A stretch of 64,000 nt of DNA from Neoechinorhynchus agilis. Lineage: Eukaryota > Acanthocephala. This document shows, piece after piece, positions 1-11,139 of this stretch (its first letter is position 1; each line of letters begins with the position of its first letter). Position numbers and translations under genes: made by a program. The DNA lies in NCBI GenBank assembly GCA_051530055.1, contig CM121341.1:18538001-18602000 (forward strand), written 5' to 3'. The notes below the pieces were generated by a model. That model ran no database searches, was not told where the DNA came from, and worked only from the letters and a program-made list of their open reading frames with translations.

Positions 1-3000
1 ACGGGAATATGGTCATCCCATCGGGACGTTTGCCATCTGAGCGACACAGGTGGTTCGGCTCTAATAGAGTCGGGACATTTAATGAGTGGAGCGTCCTGCT
101 TAACATTCAGCTTGATTATCATAAAATTTAACGTCCGCCGCGGCGGCTGTTTCGCTTGCTGGCGAAGGGGTGCCCGGTCTCCAATGCAAATCCGTCAAAT
201 GCAGTGTTTGTCTTCGTGTCTTCAAACCGACTCTCAGTGGTCTCGTCCGCTCCCACGGTCAACACGGTTCGCATAGCCCTGGATCCAGAAAACCGCCAAC
301 TCAGCCTCTCTCCCCGTCTTCATCCAATCCAACCGAACTCACAACTGTGGTCACAGACACGAATGGCCCACCTCCAGCACTGATCGAGATGCTTTCATAC
401 GGTACCCGAATGATTAGACGAATCCCGCGGGGCGCCAGGTCCTCCGTGGCTTCCAAATTAGCATGCTTGATCGAGTGCATCATACGAGATCCATCCGTAC
501 CATCTGACTGGTTCAACCTCCTCGCGCTTCCCAAAGCCGTCTTACGTGTTCCCACACAAACTGCTGAAGCCAACGAGAATCAATCGCTCAGTCAAAATAT
601 TCGCAACAGGTCCGACGCTTTCCAGTTCTTTGAACAAGTCGAGCATCTTGGATGGCAGAGCCATCGCCGTAATTTTCCTCACGACCCGGACTCTCAACTA
701 CGTGCGAAATGTTCCGAGAAGCTGGAGGACGGCGACCTGAGGGGTGCCGTTCGACTTGTAAGCGGAACGGAGCGCCTACTCGCGCCGAACAAAGACATCC
801 TCGACTCCTAAAAATTGAAGCATCCTCCACGCAGACGGAGTTGCTTCAAGCCAAATTATGATCCGTCGTTCACAGAGTCCGACCGCGATCCCCTCATACC
901 CATTACAGTCTCCACCGTCACTTACGCTCCGATGTCCTTTCTGCCATCGTCAGCTGGAGGGCATGATGGTTTAAGACCTCGACACTTACGGGATTGGACC
1001 TGCTTCTCTTCTGGAGCTCAAGGTACACGATTGCTGAACGCAATCACCGAGCTCACACGCGTAATCGTCCGCAGTTCCGTACCTCCTCCAGTGGCGCGTT
1101 TACTCTGCGGTGCCAAGCTGATCGCTTTCACAAAAAAGGTGGAGGGGTTCGTCCCATTGCCGTTGGTTGTACCTTCCGTCGACTGGCATCCAAAGTCGCG
1201 TGTCAGTTCGCCACCGATCGATTGATCGATCAACTCTTGCCGGTTCAATTGGGAGTCGGAGCTCCTGCTGGAGCCGAGGCGGCCGTACACTCAGCACGAG
1301 CGTATAGTCGAAATGGTATTAATAAGGGAACGGCTATGGTCAAGCTTGACATGGAGAACGCGTTCAATTCAATATGCCGCTCCGCGATGACAGAGGTTGT
1401 CCACCAGCACATACCAGAAATCTACCAGTATGTGTCCTTGTGCTACGTCCAGCATGCTGCTGTTTGGCGAGTTCCAGGTCGAATCAGCAGAGGATGTTCA
1501 ACAGGGTGATCCTCTAGGTCCTCTGCTGTTCGCATTGACGATCAATCATCTCGCCCACAGCTCGTCGTCAGATTTGTCGATCTGGTACCTCGACGACTGT
1601 TGCATTGGAGGGGAGATCGACCAGCTTATTCGCGACATCAAAAACATCTCCGAAATGGGTGCCGATATCGGACTATTCCTGAGAACGGACAAATGCCAAA
1701 TCATTTCGGACGACCAAGAGGATGCATCGAGACTGCTCACCGTACTGCCCGGAGCAAAGACAACTGCAACCGACTCAGCTGACATTCTCGGGTCTCCAAT
1801 CGGTAACCTGTCTAACCTGGAAACGTTCCTTTCAAAAGCCATCAATCAATTGCGGCTCACTGCCTCCAGGCTCTTGCACATCGCGCGACACGACGCTCTG
1901 TTCATATTATCACGATGTCTGTCGCTACCGAAGATTACGTACCTTCTGAGGACTTCTCCATGCTTCAAGTCAGTGCTCACCACGGATTTCGACAACTGCG
2001 TTCGATCAACCCTGTCAGAAGTACTTAACCTACGACTGTCCGACACAGCATGGAAACAGGCGATCCTTCCCATTCGATTCGGCGGTCTTGGCATCCAGAG
2101 TGCCACCGAAGTAGCAATTCCTGCCTTTTCGTCGTCGATCTCGGTCTCTTCAGACCTGGTGCTGAGAATCATCCCACCACACATTCGACACGAGTCATAT
2201 CCATCGCCTGAACTGATCGAAGCGCACGCTCAATGGACGTCAGTGTTCGGGCAGGTCGTTCCAACGGAAACAAACTCCCAAAAACGTTGGACTGCCTTGC
2301 TCCACACTGCGTATTATCAGCAGCTTCTTAACTCATGCTCATCTCCCAACGATAGAGCTCGCCTCCTGGCAGTCTCATCTCCACACTCCAGCGACTTCTT
2401 GAAGGCTTTCCCAATCACATCTGTTGGCACGAGGCTGGATGATCAGGCCATCACCGTCGCTGTGGGACTTCGGTTGGGCATCGAATTCTCAGGCTTATAT
2501 ACGTGTCGGTGCGGTGAGACAGTGAACGGATCGGGAACTCACGGCCTTGACTGCAAGCGTTCAACTGCTCGCCACGCACGGCACTCAGCAGTCAACCGCA
2601 TAATCAAGGAAGCCCTCTCAACGGCCGGTTTTCCAGCTCGACTCGAACCAGTTGGTCTCTCCCGGAACGACGGTAAACGCCCTGATGGAGCGACTCTCCT
2701 CCCATGGTACTCCGGGAAAATACTGGTTTGGGATTTTACCTGCCCCAATACGCTCGCAGCATCCCACTTACGGGATGCCACCTCAAAGGCGGGAGCAGTC
2801 GCCAGCTTCAGCGAGGAAAAGAAGCGGCAGAAGTACTCCTCGCTCGATGGGCGTCAATATATTTTCATCCCGATTGCGGTGGAAACACTGGGATGTCTCC
2901 GAAAAGAAGCCGATTATTTCCTCTCACGACTGGGAGGGATGCTAAAATATGCCACCGGCGATATGTGATCCAGCAGCTTCCTGTTGCAGCGAATCAGCGC

Positions 3001-3060
3001 GGCGATCCAACGCGGCAATGCCGCGGACATCAAGGAAGCTGCCGAGCAAACATAACATTT
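1..3060 (+). mobile_element. R2-like non-LTR retrotransposon with restriction-like endonuclease, copy A
   Basis: One decayed copy runs from the window edge to about 3060. The amino-terminal part (170-811) has a Cys/His finger (KCSVC followed by His residues). Reverse transcriptase motifs follow: GGGVRPIAVG near 1140-1170, LDMENAFNS near 1345, QQGDPLGPLLFAL near 1500 and the catalytic YLDD near 1590. The carboxyl end has a CRC-H-C knuckle near 2505-2555, then the restriction-like endonuclease signature KRPDG near 2665 and VWDFTCPNT near 2730. It ends with IQRGNAA near 3000, a string shared by all copies of this family here. The protein is spread over at least three frames, with a stop at 811, so this copy is not functional. 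Order of domains (finger, RT, CCHC, endonuclease) fits the R2/NeSL/CRE-type group; the exact clade is not determined. The 5' end lies outside the window. Confidence 0.9.
1397..2968 (+). CDS. RT carboxyl part, thumb, zinc knuckle and endonuclease of R2-like copy A
   Basis: Longest open frame of the element, 523 codons, and still uninterrupted. It holds the RT palm (QQGDPLGPLLFAL, YLDD), a thumb/linker region of about 250 residues, the CRC-H-C knuckle, and the endonuclease residues (RPDG then VWDF about 20 residues later) that form the PD-(D/E)XK-like site in R2-type proteins. The first in-frame ATG is not the real start, because RT motifs 0-2 lie upstream in another frame (994-1509). The preserved 3' frame compared with the broken 5' part suggests moderate age. 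Confidence 0.75.
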   Translation: MSTSTYQKSTSMCPCATSSMLLFGEFQVESAEDVQQGDPLGPLLFALTINHLAHSSSSDLSIWYLDDCCIGGEIDQLIRDIKNISEMGADIGLFLRTDKCQIISDDQEDASRLLTVLPGAKTTATDSADILGSPIGNLSNLETFLSKAINQLRLTASRLLHIARHDALFILSRCLSLPKITYLLRTSPCFKSVLTTDFDNCVRSTLSEVLNLRLSDTAWKQAILPIRFGGLGIQSATEVAIPAFSSSISVSSDLVLRIIPPHIRHESYPSPELIEAHAQWTSVFGQVVPTETNSQKRWTALLHTAYYQQLLNSCSSPNDRARLLAVSSPHSSDFLKAFPITSVGTRLDDQAITVAVGLRLGIEFSGLYTCRCGETVNGSGTHGLDCKRSTARHARHSAVNRIIKEALSTAGFPARLEPVGLSRNDGKRPDGATLLPWYSGKILVWDFTCPNTLAASHLRDATSKAGAVASFSEEKKRQKYSSLDGRQYIFIPIAVETLGCLRKEADYFLSRLGGMLKYATGDM

Positions 3061-3184
3061 GGAGTGTAGAATTACATTGAACAGATTTCTTGACACTCAA
3101 GCAAATAAATATTATAGAAATCGCGATCATTCGCATTTCCCAAAAGACTATTTCTATATTCAAAAAATTACGTTTTAATAATAA

Positions 3185-4440
3185 CACGTTTATTGAAAAT
3201 ACAAAAGGCTAGGAGGACTCATGTACCTTTGGGTCCTCCCTCATCCATTAATATGGGAATATCCAGTCGAAGGATGTCCGTTCGGGGGATAAAGTCTGGC
3301 CGGAGGGATGCCTAATAGGGTGGGAACTATCAAGTCCGTTCGGGTGATGATGTGTCCGTTCGTTTGAGAATATCCGGTCGGGTTGGAATGTCTGTTCTGG
3401 TGGGAATTGGAGTTTATTGCTTGCAGGAGCGCTTAGAAGGCTGGTCTTTCCTCAAAATCATTTCCGGTTATGATATCCGAGAAGATTGGGCAGCATGGAA
3501 AAAGGAGCGTAGATATAGTGAGGGTGAAACGAATTAGGATTACGAGTGTTGTGCTCGTGTGAAAAGGGGGCGATATGTGGAAGAAATTGTGGCGGTGGGG
3601 TTGAGAGGCGTTTTGATTGTTTTAAGAAAACAGTACCAAGGCATTCAGTGAGAGGGGGGAAAGTCAGTTGTGGAAATTCTAGATGCTCTTTTGTGAAACA
3701 TTTCAAGACGGTGGATTAGCGATTTGGAATGGTTGCAAAATACGGTATAACCGCAGGTGAGGGATGGTACGATGAAGCAGAAGTAAAATTTGTAGAGGTC
3801 GGGTGAAGCGATTCCTAAATGTCGGAGGCGTTTGAGGAGATAAATTTTAAAAGTGTTGTGTTCGAGCGAGAGAATGATGTGCGAGTAACATTTCAAATTT
3901 GAATGAAATTGGATACTCAGAATTCTTTGGGAGGTTCCTCGTAGGATGTCATTAAGAAGCTCAGGGGATGATGTGGGGTTGCGGGAGAGAGGGGATCATT
4001 TCGAAGCATTTAAAGAAATTGAGATGGAGTTTGTGATTGGTGCAGAAATCTTTCATGTGTGTGATTTCTTTAGAGGTTAAAAAAAGGGAGAAGTAGGGTG
4101 GTGATCGTCAGCGTATAGGAAGAGTTTAGAGTGAGAGCTGGGAGTTTAAGGTTGTTTAGAAAAATATTAAAGAGAAGTGTGACAGATCAACATCTTGAGG
4201 TGCGCCTTTGGTGGGGGATAGGCTGATAGAAGAGATAGACAGGCAGTGAATGTATTGTTTTCGATTGCCACAAGTTGAGACCGGTCCACTAAGTTGAAAA
4301 CTTTAGATAAATCAAGTCGAATGAGACGGGTGACATATAAGGGATTATTGTCGAGGTTACGTAGAAGCGTGTCATAGATGAGAAGTAGGGCATCTGTTGC
4401 AGAAAATCTGGGTCGGAAGCCAAATTGTAGGGGCGATAAC
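3185..4440 (-). mobile_element. CR1-like non-LTR retrotransposon, 5'-truncated copy
   Basis: Read on the minus strand from about 4440 downward. RT motifs appear in order: FGFRP (near 4415), a LIRLDLSK-type motif (near 4310), then LFLYADD (near 4110), a GHL-type thumb motif KRLRHLGI (near 3825) and the HNTRNP carboxyl motif (near 3540). The frames are broken in several places. The 3' untranslated part (3242-3410) is made of degenerate tandem repeats, and the terminus near 3185 has AATAACACGTTTATT. The same 3' end, in the other orientation, occurs at 39405-39460, which defines the family. Confidence 0.8.
3242..3415. repeat. Degenerate tandem repeats in a CR1-like 3' tail
   Basis: Units around GTCCGTTCGGG-type words (TGTCCGTTCGGGGGATA, AAGTCCGTTCGGGTGATG, TGTCCGTTCGTTTGAGAAT, ATATCCGGTCGGGTTGG) recur every 20-24 bases. 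The plus-strand copy at 39340-39370 retains a shorter version (CCTGAACGGACAT). Tandem 3'-UTR units are common in CR1/L2-type elements, so this is probably part of the element and not a satellite. Confidence 0.6.
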
Positions 4441-4492
4441 TTCTCGTGGAGAAGTAACTTTTCGTGGAGAAATAACTTTTCGTGGAACGCTG
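4434..4492. repeat. Short tandem repeat, unit about 17 bp
   Basis: Three imperfect units of the type TAACTTTTCGTGGAGAA follow each other. They lie just upstream (in minus-strand sense) of the truncated CR1-like copy, so they may mark its insertion junction. Confidence 0.6.
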
Positions 4493-4653
4493 GTTCGTGA
4501 AATTTTAACCAATTTTAACTTCACGGACGTGAACGTATAACTTAGCAATATAATCTACAAACGCTTCAATTTATTAAACGATTTTGCTAGCCACGTTTTA
4601 CATTGAAGCATGTATGGTGTGCGTGTTCATAATGCGCTTAGTATGTCGATGGT

Positions 4654-4890
4654 TCAACGCCACCGGTCGCTGGGTTCCACGGGTGTGCTAGGCTGCTGGA
4701 AGGGTGGGGCGTCAGGTTTGAGATCGTCCATCGGCCCCAAAAGTGGGTTGGCCCTGGCCCTTCGGGTGCGGCTAAGCGCATCCGATGTGTGCAAGTCAGC
4801 CGAAAGGCTCCCAAAAAGGAATACAGCCAAAATGCTCAAAAGAAGATGTCGCAAAGACCAATCAATCTCAAGAACATATCATGCGTACGT
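4654..4890 (-). other. Coding-like patch: hydrophobic leader then dibasic-rich peptide
   Basis: On the minus strand an open frame reads a hydrophobic stretch (LLLSILAVFLFGSLSA) followed by a hydrophilic tail with RTRR and RAR basic sites and a Pro-rich end. This looks like a secreted prohormone. The frame has no ATG before the hydrophobic stretch; it opens after a TGA at about 4886. A strong acceptor-like site (T-rich then TTACAG) lies at about 4896-4916, but joining there runs into that TGA. The patch is GC-richer than its surroundings. It may be an exon, a relic or chance. Confidence 0.25.
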
Positions 4891-5039
4891 CTGACTGTAA
4901 GGATAAAAAAATGAACCATGTAGGCAAAAATATTTAACATGTTTTCGGTTCGTTCATGCGGGATAATATAGTTGGGAACAAAAATCGCGCTCCAGCGAAA
5001 CCGAAGGAAAAGTAACCGCCAGATCCTCCGGTTGATAAA

Positions 5040-8000
5040 GAACAACAACTAAGTTGGTTTGTCTGCAGATGAGACGGGAGTTCCCGCCGGTGTTTTGTGT
5101 GATAGTGTTTCCCAAAAAAATATGGAGGATTCTCCTACTCTATATAAAAAAACTGGCTCAAAAAAAGAGAGTTTCATTCTCCGAATACCTAAAGAATCCT
5201 TGGGAGAGATTTCTAAATAATCACTCCTCAAAAATTATGATGTCAATTATGTGACCCCACGACAGGGTGCTTTACGCAACTTTTCAATCAAAAAATCGTT
5301 CGACACTAAGTTTTTCATGACGGTAGAGGGTAAGGACCTTTTCGCTTTAATGCTTAAAGATGCCAACATCAAAGCTGAGGATTTATCATTACGAGTCAGC
5401 TTTCTAATGCTTAACCCTCCAGCAGACTTGACGGTTTCAGACTTCGGGGAAATTGAAAAAGATTTAAATATAAAACTTATAAAATATCTATTTCGAGAAG
5501 GCGGATCCAATGCATACGCCATACTATGCTCAGTGACCATTGATGTTGAGGACATAATATGTTGCTCAGAAATGGGTTTTTTCTCATAATATCAACTTCA
5601 CAAGATACAGGGAATCTCTTCACGATTACACTCTTCTCGTCAAAGCTGTGCTCGTTGGGGGCATTTTACCCATCAATGCTCCTTTCCTCCAATATGTAGT
5701 GGCAGTTCTGAGGCTCATATCAAGTCTAAATGCCCGCAACCTCAAGTAGTGAAATGCCCTAATTGTGGTCAGAATCATCCTGCCTTCTCGAAAAAATGTG
5801 CAGCGGCTGTTCGATTTCTAAATGAATGCCTCTCGATTGCAAAAGAATCGGTCCCTAATTCTAAGTCAGTCGACACAATTCCCAAACAAAATGCCTGGAC
5901 CAACTCCAGGCCGCCTCTAATAAAGGCTTCCGTCAAAGCCCTTGGCACATCCCTGTTTAAAGCGGGACATCATGGACCCACTAGTCTTGATTTTTTGATT
6001 CCATCCTCAGACTCTTCCCCTCAACTGGGTGAGTCATTCTCCATCTTTCTTCAGAGAATTTCTCAGCCCCCAAAAGCTGGATCACATTTCTCATGACGAT
6101 TTGGTTCCTGGTCTTATAAAAGAAATTAACCAACTAAGAGAACTAGTGAGCTCTCTTAATCAAATCATTAAAATGCATGGCCTGGCCATCCCAAATAAAA
6201 ATGATAGTTCGGTTTATACAATTAACTCAGCAATTAAGAGGCTACACTCCCCTTCCCCTCAAGGAAACTGATTTAATAAGCAAGCGAGGGAGATCCTCTT
6301 CGTTCTCCGAGTAAATGACTAGCTCCCCTGGATGCACCTTCTCAACCTATAATGCTTCTAGAGCTCCGAACCTACCTTCTAAAATTTTGCAAATTGTACC
6401 AGACACTTTGCCAGATATTATTTTTTCAAGACTCGGGATTTCGTACTCTTGTTAATCTTCAAATATACAAAGCTATTGTGCTGAACCCCCTGTCATCCTC
6501 GGGAAACTTGTTAATGGACTTCTCCGGTGGTTTACAAACTTTTGTTAAAAAGTCCCTAAAACCTAAAATGTTATTTCAACTCAAGAATGATATATTTGCA
6601 ATACAAATAATTGCTATTAGGAACCCGCTTTACTCTATTAATCCATCAGCAGTTGAAATACTCATCATAGCGAATTTTTATGTCGTGCCAAGGAAAGTCA
6701 GCTGCTTTATAAAGAATCACATAAATATAATTACTTTATGGGACCTTGACATCATCTGTGGTGATTTTAACAGCAATGGCCTTTCTGCCTTTATTTCCTT
6801 TTTCAGGGAATATCAAGTGCTCCTCTCTGAGTATCCATCCTTTCATAATTATACTAAGAATCATAATTCCTTTTTGGACGGAGCTTTTATCAAAAAATCG
6901 ATTGGGTCTAATTTTTGTCCTATCATCCAAGTTCAATCTCAACAATATTTAGGAAATGATTTAATTTTATTCGGAGTTGATCGAATTAAATTTAAAAGTC
7001 GTCTTGAGGTCAATACTCGATCCATTCAAGAATTTAATTCCCAAATATACTCACTCTTATCATCCAACAACACTATTACTTTAACAAACTTAAATAATAT
7101 AATTATTACCGCTATGAATACTCATCTCACTAAATGTCGTTTTATTAAGAGATACTTTATATCCAAACAAGCAATTTTTTGTAAATATTCTATACTTGGC
7201 AATTTGAGAAATGATGTGACCCTCCAGAAGGATGCTATTTCCAAATTCTTTTCTACAGTGTATCATGATTCCCTCGCTCGGGATAAAAAGCGACTTTTAT
7301 CCGTCCCAGCGTTCACTAAGGAACTTTCGAATATAATTCTTAAGCGGAGATTTATTTCTCGGAAATATTTAGCTGCAAATTGGATTGGCACAATTTCTTA
7401 CCCAGTAGTAGTCGAACAAATTCTTAATGCTCACACATTCTCTGTCTTCCCTCATCCATCCTTGTCCATCTTCACTAATAAACACTTTAGTTGGAACTTC
7501 ACTACTACCGAGCTTTTAAAATTCTGGAAAATTAATTCTTCTGGGGCAAATAACTTTTCTAGTTCCCCCTTAATTTTTTCACTAGTCTCCGAAGAGAATA
7601 AGATCCTTTTCTTTGAAAATTTTTACGACAAAATCAATATAAATGACTTAATCGAGATGAATATTGTCAGGAAAATTATTATCCCCAAAGTTAAATCAAA
7701 AATTAGTACCCTTTCTCACATACGGGTAATCGCCATACAAAATCCAATAATTTCCTTCTTCGAAAAAATCATCAATTCCAGACTAATCAGCTTTCTGAAA
7801 AGCAAAAATATTATTCCCCGGTCTTTTCATGGCTTCATTTCGGGTCGTGGTGTTCACTCATTTTTTTACTGAATTGCACTTCCTTAATGAAAAATACGTG
7901 AATGTAAATAAATTTTTAATTCAACTGGATTTGAATAAAGCATTCGACTCAATCGATAGACGACTAAGTAGGACTTTCCTCTTAAATCATATAGATTCCT

Positions 8001-8835
8001 TTTTAATGAGGTTACAGGATGGCCTCAAGGAAGGTAATTTAGTCGTTAATCCATCAAAAACAGTTATCCTACCACTTACTAAATCTTACTCCTCTAGGGC
8101 TCAATTGAAAAAAGATCTGACTGCGCATTCAACATTTTCAGCTTTTTTAGTCAAGAAACAACCGAATACTTGGCATACATTTTCCATCAAATACGCAAAA
8201 GCATGAAATCTCTTGAATCGTATGCTTCGCCTTGGGTTCACTTTTAATTATATTTATGGAATTTTAATTACGCTTTAAGGAGGTTCATTATGTTTTTTTG
8301 CAAGGGGACGTCCTCCTGAATTTCGATTTGCCTTTTTCAATCATTTTATTAAAAAACTGAAGAACATTTTAAAAAGTCATCGTTCCCAAATCGAAGTCTC
8401 TTTTCGGTCTTACACTGTATTTTTTTTGACTAAAATCTGGTATTATTCTCCTCATTTTCCAGCCAATATTTTTTAACAATGAAATTTATTCTCTTTAAAA
8501 GCGAGGGCACTAAATATCAAGCCTGATCAAATTCTGATAAAACTTCATCCCACCAAAAAGCTTGACTTTTACACTTTATTTACTAATTTAATTCAAAAGG
8601 ACAAACTGGAAATTATTGTGTAATTGAGTCCTTATTTTAGACCAGTAAACAAGTTAGTTTCTTCTGCTAAGGGAAAGGAGTCCGGGGGAGTACTGAGATC
8701 TACTCTGACTCGAGACTTTTCCTTTCTCTTCCTGCTACTAACATATACATTTAGATTTGGATAATGTATGCAAATTCATAGATTCTTAAAAAAAAAGACC
8801 TTTAGTATATGCGCAATAAATAAATAAAACATATT
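5040..8835 (+). mobile_element. Jockey/CR1-like non-LTR retrotransposon, copy 1 (near full length)
   Basis: The gag-like part (about 5040-6270) carries CCHC zinc knuckles (CPNCGQNHPAFSKKC near 5755-5800). The pol part (6352-8650) has an apurinic endonuclease (ICGDFNSNG near 6757, GNDLILF near 6955) and the start of an RT (LIQLDLNKAFDSIDRR near 7915). Compared with the copy at 39942-42400, this one lacks about 265 bases after 7968, including the YADD active site, so it cannot be active. A tail rich in AATAAATAAATAAA ends it near 8835. The two copies differ by only a few bases per hundred, so both inserted recently. Confidence 0.85.
6352..7872 (+). CDS. Endonuclease/RT amino part of the Jockey/CR1-like element
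   Basis: Open frame of 506 codons. Endonuclease motifs ICGDFNSNG and a GNDLILF equivalent of the SDH motif lie in the first half. The RT fingers begin near the carboxyl end (SFLKSKNIIPRSFHGF, then GRGVHSFF). The next frame (7829-8206) continues with LNKAFDSID, so a frameshift separates the two. The ATG at 6352 is probably internal, because gag-like sequence lies directly upstream. Confidence 0.7.
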   Translation: MLLELRTYLLKFCKLYQTLCQILFFQDSGFRTLVNLQIYKAIVLNPLSSSGNLLMDFSGGLQTFVKKSLKPKMLFQLKNDIFAIQIIAIRNPLYSINPSAVEILIIANFYVVPRKVSCFIKNHINIITLWDLDIICGDFNSNGLSAFISFFREYQVLLSEYPSFHNYTKNHNSFLDGAFIKKSIGSNFCPIIQVQSQQYLGNDLILFGVDRIKFKSRLEVNTRSIQEFNSQIYSLLSSNNTITLTNLNNIIITAMNTHLTKCRFIKRYFISKQAIFCKYSILGNLRNDVTLQKDAISKFFSTVYHDSLARDKKRLLSVPAFTKELSNIILKRRFISRKYLAANWIGTISYPVVVEQILNAHTFSVFPHPSLSIFTNKHFSWNFTTTELLKFWKINSSGANNFSSSPLIFSLVSEENKILFFENFYDKININDLIEMNIVRKIIIPKVKSKISTLSHIRVIAIQNPIISFFEKIINSRLISFLKSKNIIPRSFHGFISGRGVHSFFY

Positions 8836-8923
8836 TAAAAAATTAGCTGCCGTACCTATTGAATCCAAAGCACACTTTAAATACTAATGCGATATTTTCT
8901 AATCTAGTCAAAATAATACTAAT

Positions 8924-9390
8924 TTAGTGATTGGCAGTGCCAATCTTCTCTCCTTCTTCAGATAACATGGCGAACGGTTCAGTAATCTCTTCATCATCCG
9001 GTTCAATCTCCCAATATCCGACAGTGGCTGTGTCTTCTGGTAGACCCATGATTGAAAATACTTGCTTCCATAATTTGGCATAGTGATCCAAACCCGGTTT
9101 ACCTTTCAGAACATACCGCCATGCTGTTCCTGGAGGAAAATTCAAAATGGTAAATATTTCGGGAAATGGTAAAACGTACTATTAGTGAGTCCATGCAGAG
9201 CTATGCCGTTTTCCTGAAAGTATTTCACTTGTTGTATCATGAGACCAACTTGTGGACCTATCATTCACGATATAGGATGCTGTTATAACGCAAAAAGCTT
9301 ACTATATGATTCTGAAGTACGAGGATCAGGTGTTGTGAACGGATTAACCAATGTTAAGATAATAAAGAAAGGAATAAGAGCAGCTAACAT
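8924..9390 (-). CDS. Small secreted-type protein, three exons, unknown function
   Basis: Model on the minus strand: exon 1 9390-9303, exon 2 9257-9180, exon 3 9129-8924, giving 123 residues. Both introns are canonical: 9302-9258 (45 nt, GTAAGC...GATAG) and 9179-9130 (50 nt, GTACGT...CTCCAG). All phases agree. The protein starts MLAALIPFFIILTLVNPF, a typical signal peptide or membrane anchor. The body has no cysteine-rich pattern and ends with an acidic stretch (EPDDEEITEP). I do not recognise the family. The ATG is preceded by AAC, a reasonable context. A PLE fragment begins just upstream on the same strand. Consistent splicing and codon phase make this a real gene more likely than not. Confidence 0.65.
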
Positions 9391-9540
9391 GTTGAGCTCG
9401 TGGAAATCACAAATTATTATGTAAGGTTCTCTCTATAGCTAAAATGGATCGGTTACAGCTGTGTCGGTTCAAACACTCGTATGGCAAATGTTTATTATGC
9501 AAACAATGTAAACAATCCAATGCTTGTTTAGGTCTTTACC

Positions 9541-10780
9541 CGATAAATAATTTTTTATTAAAGACGTTTCCAGCCTCGTAGGGTTCAGTTTTCACAAGCA
9601 CGCGAGTTCATTTTAGGCGGAATAACCTACTGGCAGCGGTCAATCTTCCGATCTAAAGTTTCGTAAACATGTATTCGATTACGACAAAAGTAAATAATCT
9701 CAATAAAGAATTTAAATTCAGAAAATCGCCCATGACCATCCGCACGTATTTTTATGCACAATTATCACTAGCGCCACAAATCTAACTCGCGTGGATAGTT
9801 TCTCCGTCGCTGTGGCACACCGAGTGGTGCTTTGCCCATGGTGTGGCCATGATTTCGCGCGTTCGTTTCAGTGCGTTGCGGATGCGTTCTGTCAAATAAT
9901 GACCAAAGCCTTTCAGTTTTCCTCATGTAAATGAACTCACGTTTGCCATCAGCCATTGCTTAGAGTGCAAATCGAATCTTGTCGGCCATTTGTGTCCATG
10001 GACTTCCATGGTGCGTGCGCACACATCAATCTATTTCCTGCGTTTCATGATGTCCAGTTCTTGTCAGGATTCGCCTAAGTGCAAGATCGCTTCTCTTGGC
10101 AATCCGGGCATCCATTCTCGATCGTCGCAGCAGCCTTCGAACGTCACTAGTGAACTTTTCACTGATATATGGAATCTTGAGAATCGGTTTTCCTCCATAT
10201 AAATTCGTTGAACGATCATCGTTCCTTTTCTTGTCTCTCTTGAATCACACCGCTGCTGGGACGTGAATATTCATTATAAGCGAAAATTGTGTTCACTCTG
10301 TCTATCGCTAATCGCTTCGCCGTTAATGAGGGTAAACAAACCAGTGCTGTCCTGTGCATCTCAGCAAATGCATTACTATCCTTTATGGCACGGTTTGCGA
10401 TACCTACTGAAATCAATGACATTAATTAAAAGGTACAGCAGATAAACCGATGGTTTGTCTCGCGTCACCTTAATCCCACCAGTAGGATCCATAGAATTCA
10501 ACATCTTCTTCACATCATCGACCTTGTGAACTGGAGGTAAATCTGGCTGTATAAGGATGCGCTGTTTTTTCAAATCATTGAGAAAAATAAATGCCAATAC
10601 AGGAGCAAGGCTCTGGCTGTATAAGGATGCGCTGTTTTTTCAAATCATTGAGAAAAATAAATGCCAATACAGGAGCAAGGCTGTTTCCATTTGACAGTCC
10701 ACGAATTTGTCTATAAAGTTTTTCGTCATATTGAAAAATGTTGCACTCTAAAATCATAGACCGATTATTTCGGCAGTCAC
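9541..10780 (-). mobile_element. Penelope-like element fragment
   Basis: The minus-strand frame near 10757-10600 reads YRQIRGLSNGNSLAPVLA, the PLE version of RT motif 4 (Y-Q-x-G-x-MGSPLSP), followed by IFLNDLKKQRI. The 70-bp duplication inside repeats part of this stretch. A hairpin-GAAA tail (see findings) lies at 9550-9595 in the same orientation, as expected for the 3' end. Frames are broken. Sequence between 9600 and 10400 has open minus frames of PLE-like size that I could not assign to a domain. Confidence 0.6.
10543..10682. repeat. Perfect or near-perfect 70-bp tandem duplication
   Basis: The stretch starting CTGGCTGTATAAGGATGCGC at 10543 is repeated at 10613 with no change that I can see. 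It lies inside the PLE RT fragment. Because the two halves are identical, the duplication is recent or an assembly artefact. Confidence 0.85.
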
Positions 10781-10849
10781 TGGACTTGCGTACCGATTAT
10801 CACGCTTCCTGGTGATGGCGATCAGTCCACTGCTTCAGAGAACGAGTTC

Positions 10850-11098
10850 ATGTCTCCGAAAACGCGATGCATTGAGTTAAATGATAGCCAGGTCATGTCT
10901 CTTGATTTTGTCGCGCTCTATACGAACGTCGACAATGAGGGAACGGTAAAAGAACTCGAGAAGGGGTTGAATGAGAACGAAAATGACTTAAACCTATTCT
11001 TAATTCTGCCAACGAACGTGATTCGGCTCACTAGAATGGTATTGGAGCACAACCTCTTACACCAGGCAAAAAAGTGGCGACGTTTGTACACTCCATAG
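10850..11098 (+). mobile_element. Penelope-like RT fragment, plus strand
   Basis: The plus frame reads VMSLDFVALYTNVDNEGTV, the PLE RT motif 3 (SLDVVSLFTNV type), and ends in MVLEHNLL. The minus-strand PLE piece begins at the equivalent point (MILECNIF near 10757). The two fragments are therefore opposed and partly overlapping in protein terms, which suggests two insertions or an inversion at about 10760-10850. Confidence 0.65.
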
Positions 11099-11139
11099 TT
11101 GTGCTGAGGTGGCCAAGTTGAATAAAAGCTCTTGATTCC

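Noticed and set aside
4610-4894. Plus-strand frame starting MYGVRVHNALS
   Set aside because: It has no recognisable motif and lies opposite the stronger minus-strand candidate.
9239-9424. Plus-strand frame over the small secreted-protein gene
   Set aside because: The minus strand gives a spliced model with canonical short introns in consistent phase.
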